From: Ephydatia muelleri
Lineage: Eukaryota; Porifera; Demospongiae; Spongillida; Spongillidae
Direction of reading: 5' to 3'
DNA length: 64,000 nucleotides
Assembly: GCA_013339895.1 (NCBI GenBank)
Contig: JABACO010000010.1
Location: 2,516,788-2,580,787 of the forward strand
How positions within the stretch are numbered: position 1 is the stretch's first letter; every line of letters begins with the position of its first letter. This document shows positions 1-29,814 of this stretch, piece by piece. A program made the translations under genes and the position numbers. The notes under the pieces were generated by a model that worked only from the letters and a program-made list of their open reading frames with translations, ran no database searches and was not told where the DNA came from.

Positions 1-341
1 ACGTAGTCTAGCACACTGTACGATGTGGGCTGCAAGGCTCTGGTATTAGCTCTACTTATCAGCTTGAGTCTCGATGCTAGCGGTCAAGCCGTTTGCAAAG
101 GATCGGCGTGCACTAATTGGACACATTTAGAGTATGGAGAGGGAAGGGGGTGATGACATCTGTGCATCCCTCTGTTGCTCTATGTTAGATGTCACAATAG
201 CTTGTCTCCCTACCTCCTTGTCTCTTTGTCTCCTTGTCTCCTTGAGTTCTTGTCTCCTTGTCTTTTACACAACTCAGACTATACACAGGATGTTCTTATG
301 TTGTGCCATTACTTACATTTAGTTTACAATCAGATATTTCT

Positions 342-368
342 CCCCCCCCCCCCCCCCCCCCCCCCCCC
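342..368. repeat. Poly(C) tract, 27 nt
   Basis: This is an uninterrupted run of C. Similar long C or G runs recur at about 8011, 41646, 45639, 56071 and 56154. The stretch from 1 to 341 holds a CT-rich part (about 200-265) and no recognisable exon. Confidence 0.9.
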
Positions 369-397
369 TGCATTGGTGAATTATGCAGTGTCCTATA

Positions 398-1153
398 CAG
401 TAGTGGTCAAAAAAAACTTTACGTTTCTTAAAACACCGTTGCCGTTGCACGGCCGTTTTGACAAACGGCACGGCAACGCAACGGCAACGGAACGTCAACG
501 CCGTTTTAGGGTATCCAATTAACAAGTACAGTTCGCGCGAATTCCAGCGTTTGCGAATACGTTTCTCCTCCGTTCACGAGCACGTTTTTCGCCGTTTAAA
601 AAAACGCCACGAGCACCGATGTCACGTCGTCTTCTCTCATCTGGTTTTCGACGAGAACTTTAATTGCTTCCGTTACTTTTGAACGTCGTCCGCTACCTTC
701 TTTTCGACCAATGGAGCCAGTCAAGACATACCTCTTCGTATTCCCTGCCTTGAAGCTACCATTCCTTCGCTCAATAATCGTTTTGTTATCTCTGGAGCCT
801 TTAAACCTTTACGATGGAAAAATATTATCCGGAGCTTCTTGTAGGGCGAGTATACCATTTTCTTTTTAGCATGCAAAGTTGCAATTGGCTGTGCAGTATT
901 TATAACAGTGTGTACAGACTAGAGCGTTGGTTTTTACTTGTCACGAAATGTGTCAAAACGTTATAGGCCGTTAAAAACGGAACTGGCAGTTCTTAAAAAC
1001 GGCGTTCATTTCGCTGACACATAAATGTGATAATAAGTCTTCTATAGTTTTCTAAAACGGTACGGCAACGGTACGTTCCTAGAACTACAGTCTTCACACC
1101 GTGCAACGGGAACGGCGTTTTAAGAAACGTAAAGTTTTTTTTGACCACTACTG
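398..1153. mobile_element. Tc1/mariner-like MITE with TA target duplication
   Basis: The element starts CAGTAGTGGTCAAAAAAAAC and ends with its reverse complement. The terminal inverted repeats are about 55 bp (398-452 and 1099-1153) with two mismatches. It is flanked by TA on both sides (396-397 and 1154-1155), and a CAGT start with a TA duplication is typical of Tc1/mariner. The 756-bp body is rich in ACGG/CCGT words and has no transposase ORF, so it looks non-autonomous. It lies in a CSDE1 intron and ends 46 bp before the exon at 1200. Confidence 0.85.
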
Positions 1154-1199
1154 TATGTATGTGCAGCTTGATTACATCATTATGATGTCACCTCTTTAG

Positions 1200-14843
<13,644 letters not shown>

Positions 14844-14947
14844 CTGAAAAGTTACTGTGTTTGGATACAAGCCACATTTCTAACAATTTATATTCAGAAC
14901 TTCATTGCTTCTTGGTATACATTTGCGATTGCTGTAATGAGAGATGA

Positions 14948-15090
14948 GAGTGAGAGAGGGAGTGGGGGGTGGATGGGGAATGATGAAGAGAGGAAGTGGG
15001 GGGTGGATGGGGAATGATAAAGAGAGGGAGTGGGGGATGGATGGGGAATGATAAAGAGAGGGAGTGGGGGATGGATGGGGAATGATAAGA
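14948..15090. repeat. Minisatellite, about 34-bp GA-rich unit, 4 copies
   Basis: Units contain GGATGGGGAATGAT and follow the CSDE1 stop by about 100 bp, in the likely 3' UTR or just beyond. From 15100 to 15960 no gene is recognised. A 78-codon reverse-strand frame at 15628-15864 has a plausible protein-like composition but matches no family I know. Confidence 0.8.
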
Positions 15091-15966
15091 AGTTTGGCCC
15101 CTCAATTCAATTAGAGACTGTTAATTAACCAGATTTAAATTACAACATCATGTTGAGACCTCATGTATGATATCCCTTACAAGGTTTGTAGATTTCATCT
15201 TGGAGGGCAAAGCAGCTGCCTCTTCTGATCTTTCTTATTTGGGGCTGTTTGCAGTTGATGACATTCTCTATGATAAAGTTGATGGTACATATATATAGAA
15301 TTTGAAGTAGCGGCTCGCACATTCGCAGTCATGGAACCAAGTACTGTTTGGCTGAATTTTCAGTAGCAACTGTAAGGAAAATGACGAATTTTCCGATGAG
15401 ATACTGTATTCATTCAACTTCAGACAGATACTCTGTGATTCAAGTATTGTGTTTAGGTGTGCCTATTAATAGCAAAAATCTTTTGTGTTTTAGATCCAGG
15501 CAGCCATTTGTGCATGAATATATGCAACCCCCTTTGTTTTCCTATTTTCGATAGTAGATTCTCAGTCTGCTGTATTGCATGTGTCTATTTCTCTTGTTAT
15601 CTTGAAGGCCATTCTCAGTTGTTTATCCTATGCTAAACAAATTAAATCTGAAAACCCATTTCGAAGACATTCGAGTACATCAAGATTAGTTATTCGTATC
15701 CTATTATGACCCAGACACTGTCGAACCAAAATTCGACTAACTTGCAGTTTGAATCTCATGCACAAAGCCTGCAAAGTACACTTATCCATATCTTTTATAT
15801 GATCTGTGTATTGCATATTACATACTTCTCTATATGTTTGTGGGGCCGAATTGCTACTAGCCATATCTACTTATCCAACATGCCCATGATTGGATGGGTT
15901 CAGACCTCAACCTCCTATTTCCCCCGTCACAGTTCTGTATCTGTGTACATGTAAATGTGCATATAC

Positions 15967-16106
<140 letters not shown>

Positions 16107-16508
16107 GTAATGTAGAGATCCTGGAATTGCGCTTTTTGGAGGTATTCAGCTCTCGATTGAGCCGGCTCATTACTGAGCTTTCTAGAAACCTTGATCACTA
16201 GGAGAGATAAAAGAGACAAACAAAGGCCGGCTTTAATAATACTGTACCTAATGTCCTGAGCATCGTCCCGGGGGTATTTTGTACACACATTGCCAGAAAT
16301 ATCGTACATCGACTGGCTAGGAATGTAATCTTTATCAAATCTACTTTCACCAATGCAATTGACTCATTTAGGCTTTAGCTAAGATTTATCAAAACAATAT
16401 AAATTAATTAGCAGTCATTACGACTACAAATTTTAAAGTATCTGCTTATCTGCTATCGTGTAATAATAATAATAATAAAACAAAATAAGCATCAGTTTTG
16501 AACAACAT

Positions 16509-16701
16509 TTACATTCGTAGTACTAAAAATTCTGAGTGTGCTGCGGGGTATTGATCTTGCCCACTTTTATAAAGAGCACTGCTATACAGGTTAGCTTCAT
16601 GCATGTAAGTGTGCTAGATCAATACGCCACGCACACTCGGAATTTTTGCAGTCGAGGTAGCACACCCCGGCGAGTTGCGACAGTGTAGTGCTACGAACAT
16701 A
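16509..16701. repeat. Short foldback sequence
   Basis: Left arm words TTCGTAGTACT and GAGTGTGCTG pair with right-arm GTGCTACGAA and CGCACACTC, and GTATTGATCT pairs with AGATCAATAC. The arms are imperfect. It is probably a MITE-like element, with target duplication unresolved. Confidence 0.55.
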
Positions 16702-17105
16702 AATCGTGGTTGGTCACAGCTGTATTAGACGGTGCTCGGGGCTGCCCGCCCGCCCCACCCCCACTCTCTTTCTGTTTGCACCAAAAAAAAAATCTCTGCT
16801 GTTATCAGCATCACAGATAATATATATATAATCTCTGTCAGCATGCAGCAAGGAATGGCGTAGAGACGTTGAAGGCTACTCAGTCGCGTTTAATTCTTGC
16901 ACATATACAAGTGATGGTGCCTGCACTTTGCATGAGAAAATCAATGACTTTAATCCCTAGCTGGTACATATTCGTGCAGCTTTCTGTTCTCTCTTTCCTT
17001 TCACAGTGCTCATCAGTGCATGATAGATTAATTCTGCAGGCATTACTTGGCTTTCACAGAGCCAGAACACAAACAAAATCTGAAGCCTAAAAACTGACAG
17101 CACAT

Positions 17106-21352
<4,247 letters not shown>

Positions 21353-21423
21353 CCCGAATAGCGCCCACCGGAAATACGCATGCGTAGTTTACTTAATTTT
21401 AAATTTCAAAATTAAATGTAAAC
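21353..21423. promoter_or_regulatory. Bidirectional promoter candidate between TPGS2 and POC5
   Basis: Only 71 bp separate the two divergent start codons. The interval holds CCGGAAAT (21368-21375, ETS-like) overlapping the perfect palindrome TACGCATGCGTA (21375-21386, which contains an NRF1-like GCATGC core), followed by an AT-rich stretch. No TATA box position is convincing. Transcription start sites must lie inside this interval or within upstream non-coding exons that I cannot see. Confidence 0.6.
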
Positions 21424-24400
21424 ATGTCAGCGTCTAGCATCGATGACGAAAGCGTTGCAGGGGACGTGGCCGCTTCGAACAGCAGAGGTAGCTCTGCGTC
21501 TACTGGACTGCGTGAGGAATACGAAGATTTACTGCGATACGCTGTTGTCACGCCTTTAGTAGGCGGGAAAGGGCGGCAGCCAAATTTGAGTACTACTAGC
21601 AAGCAGCAGCCGTCTACGTCTGCACCAAAAACAGAGTTGGAAAGTATGTTTAAAATATGAGATTTGATGGAGTTAAAATAAAGGCTTATAATTGTTTGTT
21701 TGTCTTGTGTTGTACTTCCGCAGTAAGCAAGGTAGAGTCGGAGGAAAGCCGTCCTTCCTCACAGCAGGAGCAAGAAAGAGACCAGGGCGGAGGGGACCAG
21801 CGTCGTCCCGAGGCGCCGCACAGCCAACCTAACCCCGAACAGCCAACCTCGTCCGCAGAGCGACCTCCCGCGCTCACCACGCCCATATCCACGCCCACCT
21901 CTGTAGAGCGGACGCCCACGCCGGGGGCGGAGGATGAAGGGGAAGGTGGTGGTGTGGGGGGACTCAGAGAGACACGACACCCAATGAGTGACCCAGAGGT
22001 GGTCCAGATGGCAGGACAGATGGACTCCTGGTGCCTTGACCTTAAGAGAAATCTGCTGGTAAGATGGGTGTACTGGAGTTAGGATACTTCAGGATATATC
22101 CAAATAAATGTTAATGCTTGAAGCTTAGCATAGATGGTGCTACAAGGACAACAGAAGGGTGCTTGTAGGACAATAGTATGGCAGTATGTAGGGATTTGGT
22201 GTCACACAGTGGGAACCATTGCGATTGACTAATGGGGGTGTGCCCTAATATTTCAGTGTTTTCCATAACTTTAATACATATGGCATCATTCCTGGAAGAG
22301 ATATGTATACTCAGAGGCATTTATGTTAGCCAACTCTTGTTATTATTTAAATTGAAATAGAAGACCATTAATATTGAGAGTTTGTTTATTACCCGTAGCA
22401 CTTTACTCTGATTTCCATCAAGTGTTGTTGTATCACACACATACATGTATACTGAGTTGTTTGCTCCCAAAATTAGTCGCTGAAATTGCAAAATATACTG
22501 TACCAGCATGAAGCTTACTCAATCTTCATCCTCTGCATCTGTATCTTTAGGCAGAATTTGAGCAATCTAGAGCACGCTTGATAGAGAGATATCAGGCAGA
22601 ACTTCACAAAGAGAGGCAACAGTGCGTCCTCCCCTTCTCCTCCTCCTCCTTCCCTCCCCTCCTTCCTTCTCCTCGTCCTCCCCCTCCTTCCCTCCCTCCT
22701 CCTTCCCTCCCTCCTCCTTCCCTCCCTCCTCCTTCCTCCCTCCTCCTTCCCTCCCTCCTCCTTCCCTCCCTCCTCCTTCCCTCCCTCCTTCTCTCCCTCC
22801 TCCTTCCCTCCCTCCTCCTTCCCTCCCTCCTTCTCTCCCTCCTCCTTCCCTCCCCTCCTCCTCCTCCTTCCCTCCCCTCCTCCTTCCCTCCCCTTCTTCC
22901 CTTTCTCCTCCTACCTTTTACCTGTAGCAATACAGGCTGGGGGTGGGGGTGGGGCAGTAACCTTTGAGTGGCACCGTGTATTAATTTAATGTGTGGTGGT
23001 GGTGGTGTGGTGGTGTGGGTGAGGCAGACATCTGCAGCAGGTGAGACAGCTGCAGGAGGAGGCAGCGAGGTGCCGGGAACTGGTGATGACCTACGAGCAA
23101 TCCATCACCAGGAAGGACCAGGTTATTGCCAACATCACCAGGGCCATTCAGAAGCAGGTACCGCAGAGATTCTACTATTTGGGTCTGGGTGTGACATTTG
23201 TGCATGTGCTAGCAGTAGACTGTGTGCCATTTTCTACAACACAGGTGTTTGTAGGATTAGGACCTTACTGTGGTGGCCAGTAGTAGTGTGCTAGCTGGTG
23301 TTTGTAGGATTAGGACCTTACTGTGGTGGCCAGTAGTAGTGTGCTAGCTGGTGTTTGTAGGATTAGGACCTTACTGTGGTGGCCAGTAGTAGTGTGCTAG
23401 CTGGTGTTTGTAGGATTAGGACCTTACTGTTGTGGTCAGTAGTGTGCTAGCTTTTGACTTGATGTGCACAACCTTTTGATCTACAACTATACACCATGTA
23501 CTTTGTGTTAATTATAAGCATTGCTGAGCTCCAGTGTTATCTTTGACTTCAAATTGCACTCATATGACGAACTGATCTTTGTTAGACACTAATTTATGCT
23601 GCAAACAGAGCAGCAGGGAAATGGTATCTCCTACCAGCCTCATCTCTTTGTATGCCACACCCTCACCTTCCTGTCTCCATTCTATGCCACACCCTCACCT
23701 TCCTGTCTCCATTCTATGCCACACCCTCACCTTCCTGTCTCCATTCTATGCCACACCCTCACCTTCCTGTCTCCATTCTATGCCACACCCTCACCTTCCT
23801 ATCTCCATTCTATGCCACACCCTCACCTTCCTGTCTCCATTCTATGCCACACCCTCACCTTCCTGTCTCCAGTCTATGCCACACCCTCACCTTCCTGTCT
23901 CCATTCTATGCCACACCCTCACCTTCCTGTCTCCATTCTATGCCACACCCTCACCTTCCTGTCTCCAGTCTATGCCACACCCTCACCTTCCTGTCTCCAT
24001 TCTATGCCACACCCTCACCTTCCTGTCTCCATTCTATGCCACACCCTCACCTTCCTGTCTCCATTCTATGCCACACCCTCACCTTCCTGTCTCCAGTCTA
24101 TGCCACACCCTCACCTTCCTGTCTCCATTCTATGCCACAGAAGGACAAAGTAGAACTCCAAAAATGCTTCAGCACTTGGAAGATTAGGCATTACGATCAA
24201 GCCAGAGAGGTGAGCAATGGATAATAGTTAAGTCTGTGTCCAGAATGCATGCAATCAAGTATAGGTATATGCGGTGTTATCATATGGGGTGTGGTTATAT
24301 GGGGTTTGGTCATATGGGGTGTGGTCATATGGGGCGTGGTTATATGGGGTGTGGCCATCTTGGTTGTGGTTACATGTGTGGTTGTGGAGTGTACAGGTCC

Positions 24401-24654
24401 CTGTCAGGCTAAATGTACAGCTTGTGTGCAAACTGACATTTGCAAATATTAATTTTAGACTGCAATAGCTCTAGCAGATTTGTGGCAGCACTTTCTCCTA
24501 GTTAGACACAAAGTTAGCTCACAATGGCATGCCCTGAGTTGTAGATTTGCGTAGCTCTCTTACTGGACATTCTCTCTCGCACACACGCACACACATGCAC
24601 ACACACATGCACACACACATGCACATATACACACACATGCACACACACACACAT

Positions 24655-24711
<57 letters not shown>

Positions 24712-26291
24712 AGTTCTTCACGAGCTTGCTGGCTGAGCGTCACTACACCAGGCAGCTCAATTCGAGAGTCCTCACTGCGTGGTTTGGGACTATCAGAGGT
24801 CGTTGGAAGCAGAGGCTAGAGAAAGCCTGCCAGGTAGGTGTGCACAGAAAGGCTTGAAGTTTGTGCCTATTTGCGTGTGATATACCGAAATTTAGGTGAT
24901 AGCAGTACATAATAATAAAACAATGGAGTGTTGGGATGTATGTGTGTGGGTGTGTGAGTGTGTGTGGAGGGAATGGGTTTATGTTGAATTTCAAGGTCTC
25001 CATTTTCAAGCTACAAATACAAAGCTATAGAGATGCAGTTGTATTTTATTTACAAAGCTTTTTAAAGATTGATTTTTACATCTGGTGCATGGATTGTAAA
25101 TTGAAGATGCCTAAGTCTGACTTTAAAATGTACTATATTTACAAAACAGGTACATGTACATAATTAAGTTGTAAATTTGCTCTGCAAACTGAGCACTGGT
25201 GCATCTAAAGGAATTGATGGACAACCCATGCCTCGATAATGACAGCTGCTGCTCTCCTTCCCCACAGGCCAAGGCGCAGGAGACGTGTGTGCAGCTAGCA
25301 AATGAGTACGATGAGCGCCTCGATGCGGTACGTCTGCATGCACCGTGTCCACCTTGTCTTACTGAAATACAGCCTGTATTTCTCCGTTCTGACCCCCGTG
25401 CAAGCCATATTGGGGTGACTTGTGGTGTTCTGAGCCATTATGTTTTATGGGTATATGTTAGATATCAATGTGAATGGGTGTGTACCTGCCCAAAGTAACA
25501 AGTGGGTTTAGCAGCCGTGTCTCGTGTACACCATACACTCCCCGAACCTCCTCCAGATTGTAGCCACAACACATGACCCTTCTAAACCATTTTTACTGCC
25601 CACCTATCTATCTACCTACACTAACACACTTGTATTGTTGTCTATTATTAAAAGTGCTGATTTGTTTTAACTATCTATACTGTATGTATTGTCTATTACA
25701 AAACATCTATATTTTAATACCTAAACACTTAAAGGGACCCACAGATGGCAAGACCGATACCTTACTGGTTTAAAACATTTACCCATTCGATAATGCATTT
25801 ATTTGTTCTATTGAGCTAAACAGTGCTCCTCATAGATTCAACGGTCTCTGGATGAGTCCCGAGCTGAAGTCGTCAGATTGAAAGCTGAGCGACAGTTGTG
25901 CGAAGAGAACATGAAGAAAGCCTTCATGAGAGGCGTGTGTGCCCTCAACCTCGAGGCCATGTCCGTGTTCCGTACGCGAGATGCGGCAGCCGTTGAGCCC
26001 GCCGATCACCATAGCAATGTTGTCAACGGAGACCGCACTCCGTCCCCCGGAGTGCCGACGCCCGATCAGCACGAGGCAGGCAGCAGCTGTCTGCCCGCCA
26101 ATGCTGGTCAGACTTTTCCCAAGTCTGTGCACGTGGCTGCAGCGTCCGTAAATGGACATCAACAAGCGCAGTTTAGAGCGTCGAAACCGTCTATGGTTAC
26201 CATGGCGCCTCCTCCCAAGACTACTTATGGCAGACGAGGTCAGAGTTCGAAGGGACCTCCTATTGTGGTGGAGAGGCATACTTCAGCCTGA
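21424..26291 (+). CDS. POC5: POC5, centrin-binding centriolar protein
   Basis: 8 exons in phase: 21424-21643, 21724-22058, 22551-22621, 23028-23157, 24141-24209, 24714-24833, 25268-25327, 25836-26291. The product is 486 aa against 575 in human. The conserved core is SWCLDLKRNLL|AEFEQSRARLIERYQAELH, then a coiled coil, then KDKVELQKCFSTWKIRH and VLTAWFGTIRGRWKQRLEKA (Trp-centred segments in the position of centrin-binding repeats), and the family signature KKAFMRGVCALNLEAMS. Known role: it assembles in the distal half of centrioles and is needed for centriole elongation. The N-terminal 180 residues are low-complexity and acidic to Pro/Ser-rich. Exon 4 was started at 23028 (GGCAG|ACATCTG) because this keeps phase. 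Another AG at 23037 would break the frame. Stop is TGA at 26289. Confidence 0.9.
22625..22915. repeat. (CTCCTTCCCTCC)n low-complexity array
   Basis: Pyrimidine-only array right after the POC5 exon 3 donor. Confidence 0.9.
23245..23452. repeat. 53-bp tandem repeat, 4 copies
   Basis: The unit begins GTGTTTGTAGGATTAGGACC. Copies start at 23245 and 23298 and continue every 53 bp, with the last copy diverged. It is in POC5 intron 4. Confidence 0.9.
23652..24139. repeat. 32-bp minisatellite, about 15 copies, running into an acceptor
   Basis: The unit is near ATGCCACACCCTCACCTTCC plus TGTCTCCATTCT. The last unit supplies the ATGCCACAG acceptor of POC5 exon 5 at 24141, so the splice site looks embedded in the repeat. 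Confidence 0.92.
24270..24385. repeat. Degenerate CATATGGGGTGTGGT repeat
   Basis: Several 15-bp units in POC5 intron 5. Confidence 0.75.
24580..24709. repeat. (AC)n microsatellite abutting an acceptor
   Basis: The CA array ends at ACAATAG, the acceptor of POC5 exon 24714-24833. Confidence 0.9.
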
Positions 26292-26349
26292 CGTGTCTCC
26301 TGTCGTGTACATATCCATAGCAACAAATGATTTATATTTGTGCCACTTC

Positions 26350-26355
26350 ATTAAA
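26350..26355 (+). promoter_or_regulatory. Possible POC5 polyadenylation signal (ATTAAA)
   Basis: ATTAAA lies 58 bp after the POC5 stop codon. No AATAAA is seen closer. Confidence 0.4.
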
Positions 26356-26524
26356 TTATTAATATCAGGAGTTTAATCACACAATGATTGATTTCAACTA
26401 CTGATTGGGGGATATAGATTCTGTCTTATGTAGTACGTCATTACATAATACTTCAATGTCCTCAATCGAATACTTTCCAACCAGTCTTTATCATACTGTT
26501 GAGTCTTCCTTACAAAACCACACC

Positions 26525-26639
26525 ATGTAAAAAGGCTTGTTATACACTAGTGTATAATATGTGCATTGGGACCTTGTACACAATGCTAAACAAGTGTGTA
26601 ACATCCCAATACACATGTCGTATAACAAGCCTTTTTACA
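26525..26639. repeat. Small foldback between convergent POC5 and HIRA
   Basis: Arms GTAAAAAGGCTTGTTATAC (26525-26543) and its reverse complement (about 26620-26638) enclose about 76 bp. That loop contains inner arms GTGCATTGGGA and TCCCAATACAC. The element is MITE-like with no ORF. Confidence 0.7.
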
Positions 26640-26695
26640 CAGTGCCATACGCACGCCAGTTAAGGACGTACACTTCTCTGTAGCCAAACAGTGAC

Positions 26696-26751
26696 TTACA
26701 CCCCTCCCCCACCCCCTCCCCCACCCCCCCCTCCCCCCTCCCCCTCCCCAA
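26696..26751. repeat. C-rich low-complexity tract
   Basis: CCCTCCCC-type tract downstream of the HIRA stop. The remainder of 26292-26901 has no gene. Confidence 0.85.
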
Positions 26752-26901
26752 ATACAATGGCACAAACAAGTATGCCGGTCAGAAGTGACAACATTTGTGA
26801 AGCGACGACACCAAATCAAGTACCACAAAGAAAATCATCAGAGTACACTGGGAATGAAGACAAAAAAGTGATCACAGCTGCCACACCCATAGCTACCACA
26901 C

Positions 26902-29814
26902 TCACAGCACACTCTCACTGTCCAAAGAGTCCTTGAGCTCCCTGTACAACCTCTGCAAACTCGGGTTCTCCCCAATCAGTCCGAGAAAGTCCCTCAGAAA
27001 GGCTTGCTTCTGCAGCCCCAACACCACCCTACTGCTCCCAGAGGGACCCACAAACTCCCCACAGAACTCCCTCAGCCGAGCCTCTAGCCCCTCCTGGACC
27101 AGAAACCTCACATAGGTCCTGCACCAGTGCTGGTACTCAAGAGGGGACGAGAGGCACAAGCTGCGACACACCTGACCTTCCAGGTAGCCAAGCGTAGAAC
27201 GGTTCGGTGCCGCATTGCGTAGGGCCGCCAGCAGCTCTTGGGGCGGGGCCACTCCCGACCCCGCCCTCTGGACCTGATCGAGCGGGGTGCTATCAGACGA
27301 GCCGAGCGCAAACTGGGAACAGGACACTTCCGTCTGCTCAGCTGGGTTCCACAGCTCCACCCACACCCCCATGTCCTTGTGGTGTGTGTAGGCGCCCTTG
27401 TCCATCACGAGGACCGGAAGCCCGTTTCGGCAGAGCCAGCTCGACTGCAGCTTCATGCCTTCGTCGAGCATGGGCGCAAATGTCGTTCCCTGGACGACGC
27501 ACTTGGAGGACCGCATGTCCCACACGAACACGTGGGCGGAGCTAGTGACGACCATGAGGTGGTACCCGGAGGTGGTGATGGTGTGGGGTTTGGAGGGGAG
27601 CAGGAAGCGAGCCGAGAGGAGGCGACCGGTGGTGGAGGAAAACACGCCCACAGAGCTGTCCTGACAGGCGACACACGCCATGCACTGGTTGCCGCTGGCG
27701 ACGAGGGCGGGGGAAGGGAGCACGGCGGTCCACTGCACCTGGTCCCCTCCCCTCTGGCAAGTGAGCTTGCAAATCGGATCGGACCTGTTATCCAACTGCA
27801 GGGTGGTGGGCGTGGCTCCGGAGGAGAGCTGTACCACGATGGTCTGCTCCAAGGGAGGCACGTCGAGAACGTGGGTGGGCGTGGCTCCGGATCCCTTGTG
27901 GGCAGGGTGATGAGAGGACGAGGGCTGCGACGCCGTGCCTTGCTTGGATGAGCCGGGGCCTGATGGTGTCGTCGCTGTCTTGGTGACCAGCTTCTTGACC
28001 CTCTTTGCCTTCGGAGGAGGGGTGAGGGCGGGTTCTGTCAACAGCCTTTTCTGCCCTGCCCCCGTCTTGGCGCCGTCCTTACCTGTTGAGTCGGGTGGTG
28101 TGCTTGACTCGTTGGCAGATAGCGGTTCGAAGCTAATGGGTTTAGGTGGAGGCAGCTTGTCGACAGAGGGGGCGATGTTTGGGCCTTGTTTCTCCGCAGA
28201 TGGGGGTGCAGCTTCGGACGTGATGGGAGGGACCACGTCTTTATCCAGGGTGGGGGTTGAGTCTGAAGGTGTTTCGGAAGCAGATTTGTCTTGCTTGTCC
28301 AGCGTTGCTGCCTGCTTGTCTGTCCGCTTCTCAAGGAGCGAGGAGGATTGGGAGATGACGGTGGGGGTAGCAGCTGCAGCAGCCGCTTTGCCCTTTGCGC
28401 CGGCACCTGCGAGTGAGAACCCGAACGGAAGGGGTGGGCCTGACACGGCGTTGGACTCCAAGCTCACCCTGACTGGAGTAATGCGTCTTCGCCCATCCGA
28501 TGTGCGAGACTCGATCTGTTTGGTGACCAAGACCGGTGGCCCCATCGCCCCAGCGACTGCATTTGCGGCAGACGTGGGAGGCGCTGCGTTCCCATTGGAC
28601 GCCCGCACGGCCCTCTCCTGCAAAGCCAGCAGCTCTGGGTCCTCAATAAGCATCTGCGTTGTCTGGTTGGTCCCGGAGGAGGAGGTGGCCCGTTTGGTCC
28701 CGTACGTGCTCATGTAGAGCTCGTCAATGGAGTCACCTGACAAGGTCACCCCGAGCTCCTTCTCAGTGAAGGCAAAGTGCGCCACGGTCCCATCGGTGGA
28801 GCAAGCCAGGAGCTCGTACCCGTCTCGCCCCCACGAGACGTCCAAGATGGAGTCGGTAAAGAGGTCGTGCATAACCACCAGCGGGCGCTTGAGGTTGGTG
28901 AGCCACACGGAGAGGGAGCGGTCGCGACTGCCGATGGCGACGCAGCCGTGGTTCTCCGAGCCTTCCCTCCGATAAAGGTGAGGGCTGAAGGAGACCACCT
29001 CGACGGCCTTCCGGTGGCCGACGAAGTCCATGCCCGTCTTCCAACCGGTCCGCTCGATGATGTGGGCTGTCGGGCCGTCGTTGTTGAGTGCGTGCGCCGA
29101 AACGACGTACTTTCCGTCGGGTGACCAGCAGAGTCGGAGCACATGAGTCGTCCCGCCGCATTTTTTGAACGGCTCCGAGATTAGCTTCTCTTCCTTCCAG
29201 TCGCCCGTCCTCCAGAGGCGCAGGGTACGGTCGTCCGACTGGGAGGCCAAGTACTTGCCCACGGGATCCCACGTGATCCCCTTCACCAGGCCGCTATGAC
29301 CAGTTACGACCGCGCTTTTTTCCGGAAATTTAGCGGCGTTCCATATGATGATGGAGTTGTCGACGCTAGCGGAAGCGAGGTAGCGGAGGTCCTTGGACCA
29401 AGCTAGGTCCAGGACGTCCCCGTTGTGGCCCCGAAGCATGTGGACAAGCCCCCACTGTTCTGCGCTCATGGAGTCACCCCCTAACGAACTGGACGAAAGC
29501 TTCGCTCCTTGGTAACGGATCTGCCAAATCATCACGAGGGCGTCGTCTCCGCAGCTGGCCAACCACTTGCCGTCGTGCGACCAACGGACGCAGTTGACGC
29601 AGGCCAGGTGATTGGTGAGCTCGCAGAGAACCTTCGGGACGTCCGGGTTGACCTCGTCGTCAGGGATACGGACTGGGCTCATGCTCCAGACGACCACCCG
29701 CCCCGAGTCGCTGCCTTGGCCTCCCGTAGCGAATCTCGAGCTGTCGGGGTGGATGTCGACGGAGAATATCGGCTTGCCTTCGTGTCCTACCCATTTTGGC
29801 TTCAGTAGTTTCAT
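26902..29814 (-). CDS. HIRA: HIRA histone H3.3 chaperone, intronless
   Basis: A single uninterrupted frame of 970 codons (human HIRA is 1017 aa). The N-terminus MKLLKPKWVGHEGKPIFSVD matches the family start, so the ATG is secure. Residues 1 to about 355 form the WD40 propeller (GHNGDVLDLAW, GHSGLVKGITW, DDRTLRLW, SRDRSLSVW). Residues 442-447 are RRRITP in the B-domain, the motif that contacts ASF1. About 355-650 is a Ser/Pro/Lys-rich linker, and about 655-950 is the HIRA/TUP1-like C-domain. Known role: with UBN and CABIN1 it deposits H3.3 independently of replication. The gene is clearly richer in GC and CpG than its surroundings and has no introns, unlike the neighbours with 4 to 18 exons. 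Its ATG lies 74 bp after the RFK stop on the same strand. Confidence 0.97.
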   Translation of the reverse strand: MKLLKPKWVGHEGKPIFSVDIHPDSSRFATGGQGSDSGRVVVWSMSPVRIPDDEVNPDVPKVLCELTNHLACVNCVRWSHDGKWLASCGDDALVMIWQIRYQGAKLSSSSLGGDSMSAEQWGLVHMLRGHNGDVLDLAWSKDLRYLASASVDNSIIIWNAAKFPEKSAVVTGHSGLVKGITWDPVGKYLASQSDDRTLRLWRTGDWKEEKLISEPFKKCGGTTHVLRLCWSPDGKYVVSAHALNNDGPTAHIIERTGWKTGMDFVGHRKAVEVVSFSPHLYRREGSENHGCVAIGSRDRSLSVWLTNLKRPLVVMHDLFTDSILDVSWGRDGYELLACSTDGTVAHFAFTEKELGVTLSGDSIDELYMSTYGTKRATSSSGTNQTTQMLIEDPELLALQERAVRASNGNAAPPTSAANAVAGAMGPPVLVTKQIESRTSDGRRRITPVRVSLESNAVSGPPLPFGFSLAGAGAKGKAAAAAATPTVISQSSSLLEKRTDKQAATLDKQDKSASETPSDSTPTLDKDVVPPITSEAAPPSAEKQGPNIAPSVDKLPPPKPISFEPLSANESSTPPDSTGKDGAKTGAGQKRLLTEPALTPPPKAKRVKKLVTKTATTPSGPGSSKQGTASQPSSSHHPAHKGSGATPTHVLDVPPLEQTIVVQLSSGATPTTLQLDNRSDPICKLTCQRGGDQVQWTAVLPSPALVASGNQCMACVACQDSSVGVFSSTTGRLLSARFLLPSKPHTITTSGYHLMVVTSSAHVFVWDMRSSKCVVQGTTFAPMLDEGMKLQSSWLCRNGLPVLVMDKGAYTHHKDMGVWVELWNPAEQTEVSCSQFALGSSDSTPLDQVQRAGSGVAPPQELLAALRNAAPNRSTLGYLEGQVCRSLCLSSPLEYQHWCRTYVRFLVQEGLEARLREFCGEFVGPSGSSRVVLGLQKQAFLRDFLGLIGENPSLQRLYRELKDSLDSESVL

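Noticed and set aside
458..682. Frame inside the Tc1-like MITE
   Set aside because: Arginine-rich translation of ACGG/CGTT words. There is no transposase motif.
23579..24224. Three forward frames of 185-202 codons
   Set aside because: Artefact of the 32-bp minisatellite. Only 24141-24209 at its end is a real POC5 exon.
27238..28717. Long forward-strand frames opposite HIRA
   Set aside because: GC-rich antisense shadows of the 970-codon HIRA frame. They have no domain and no independent signals.
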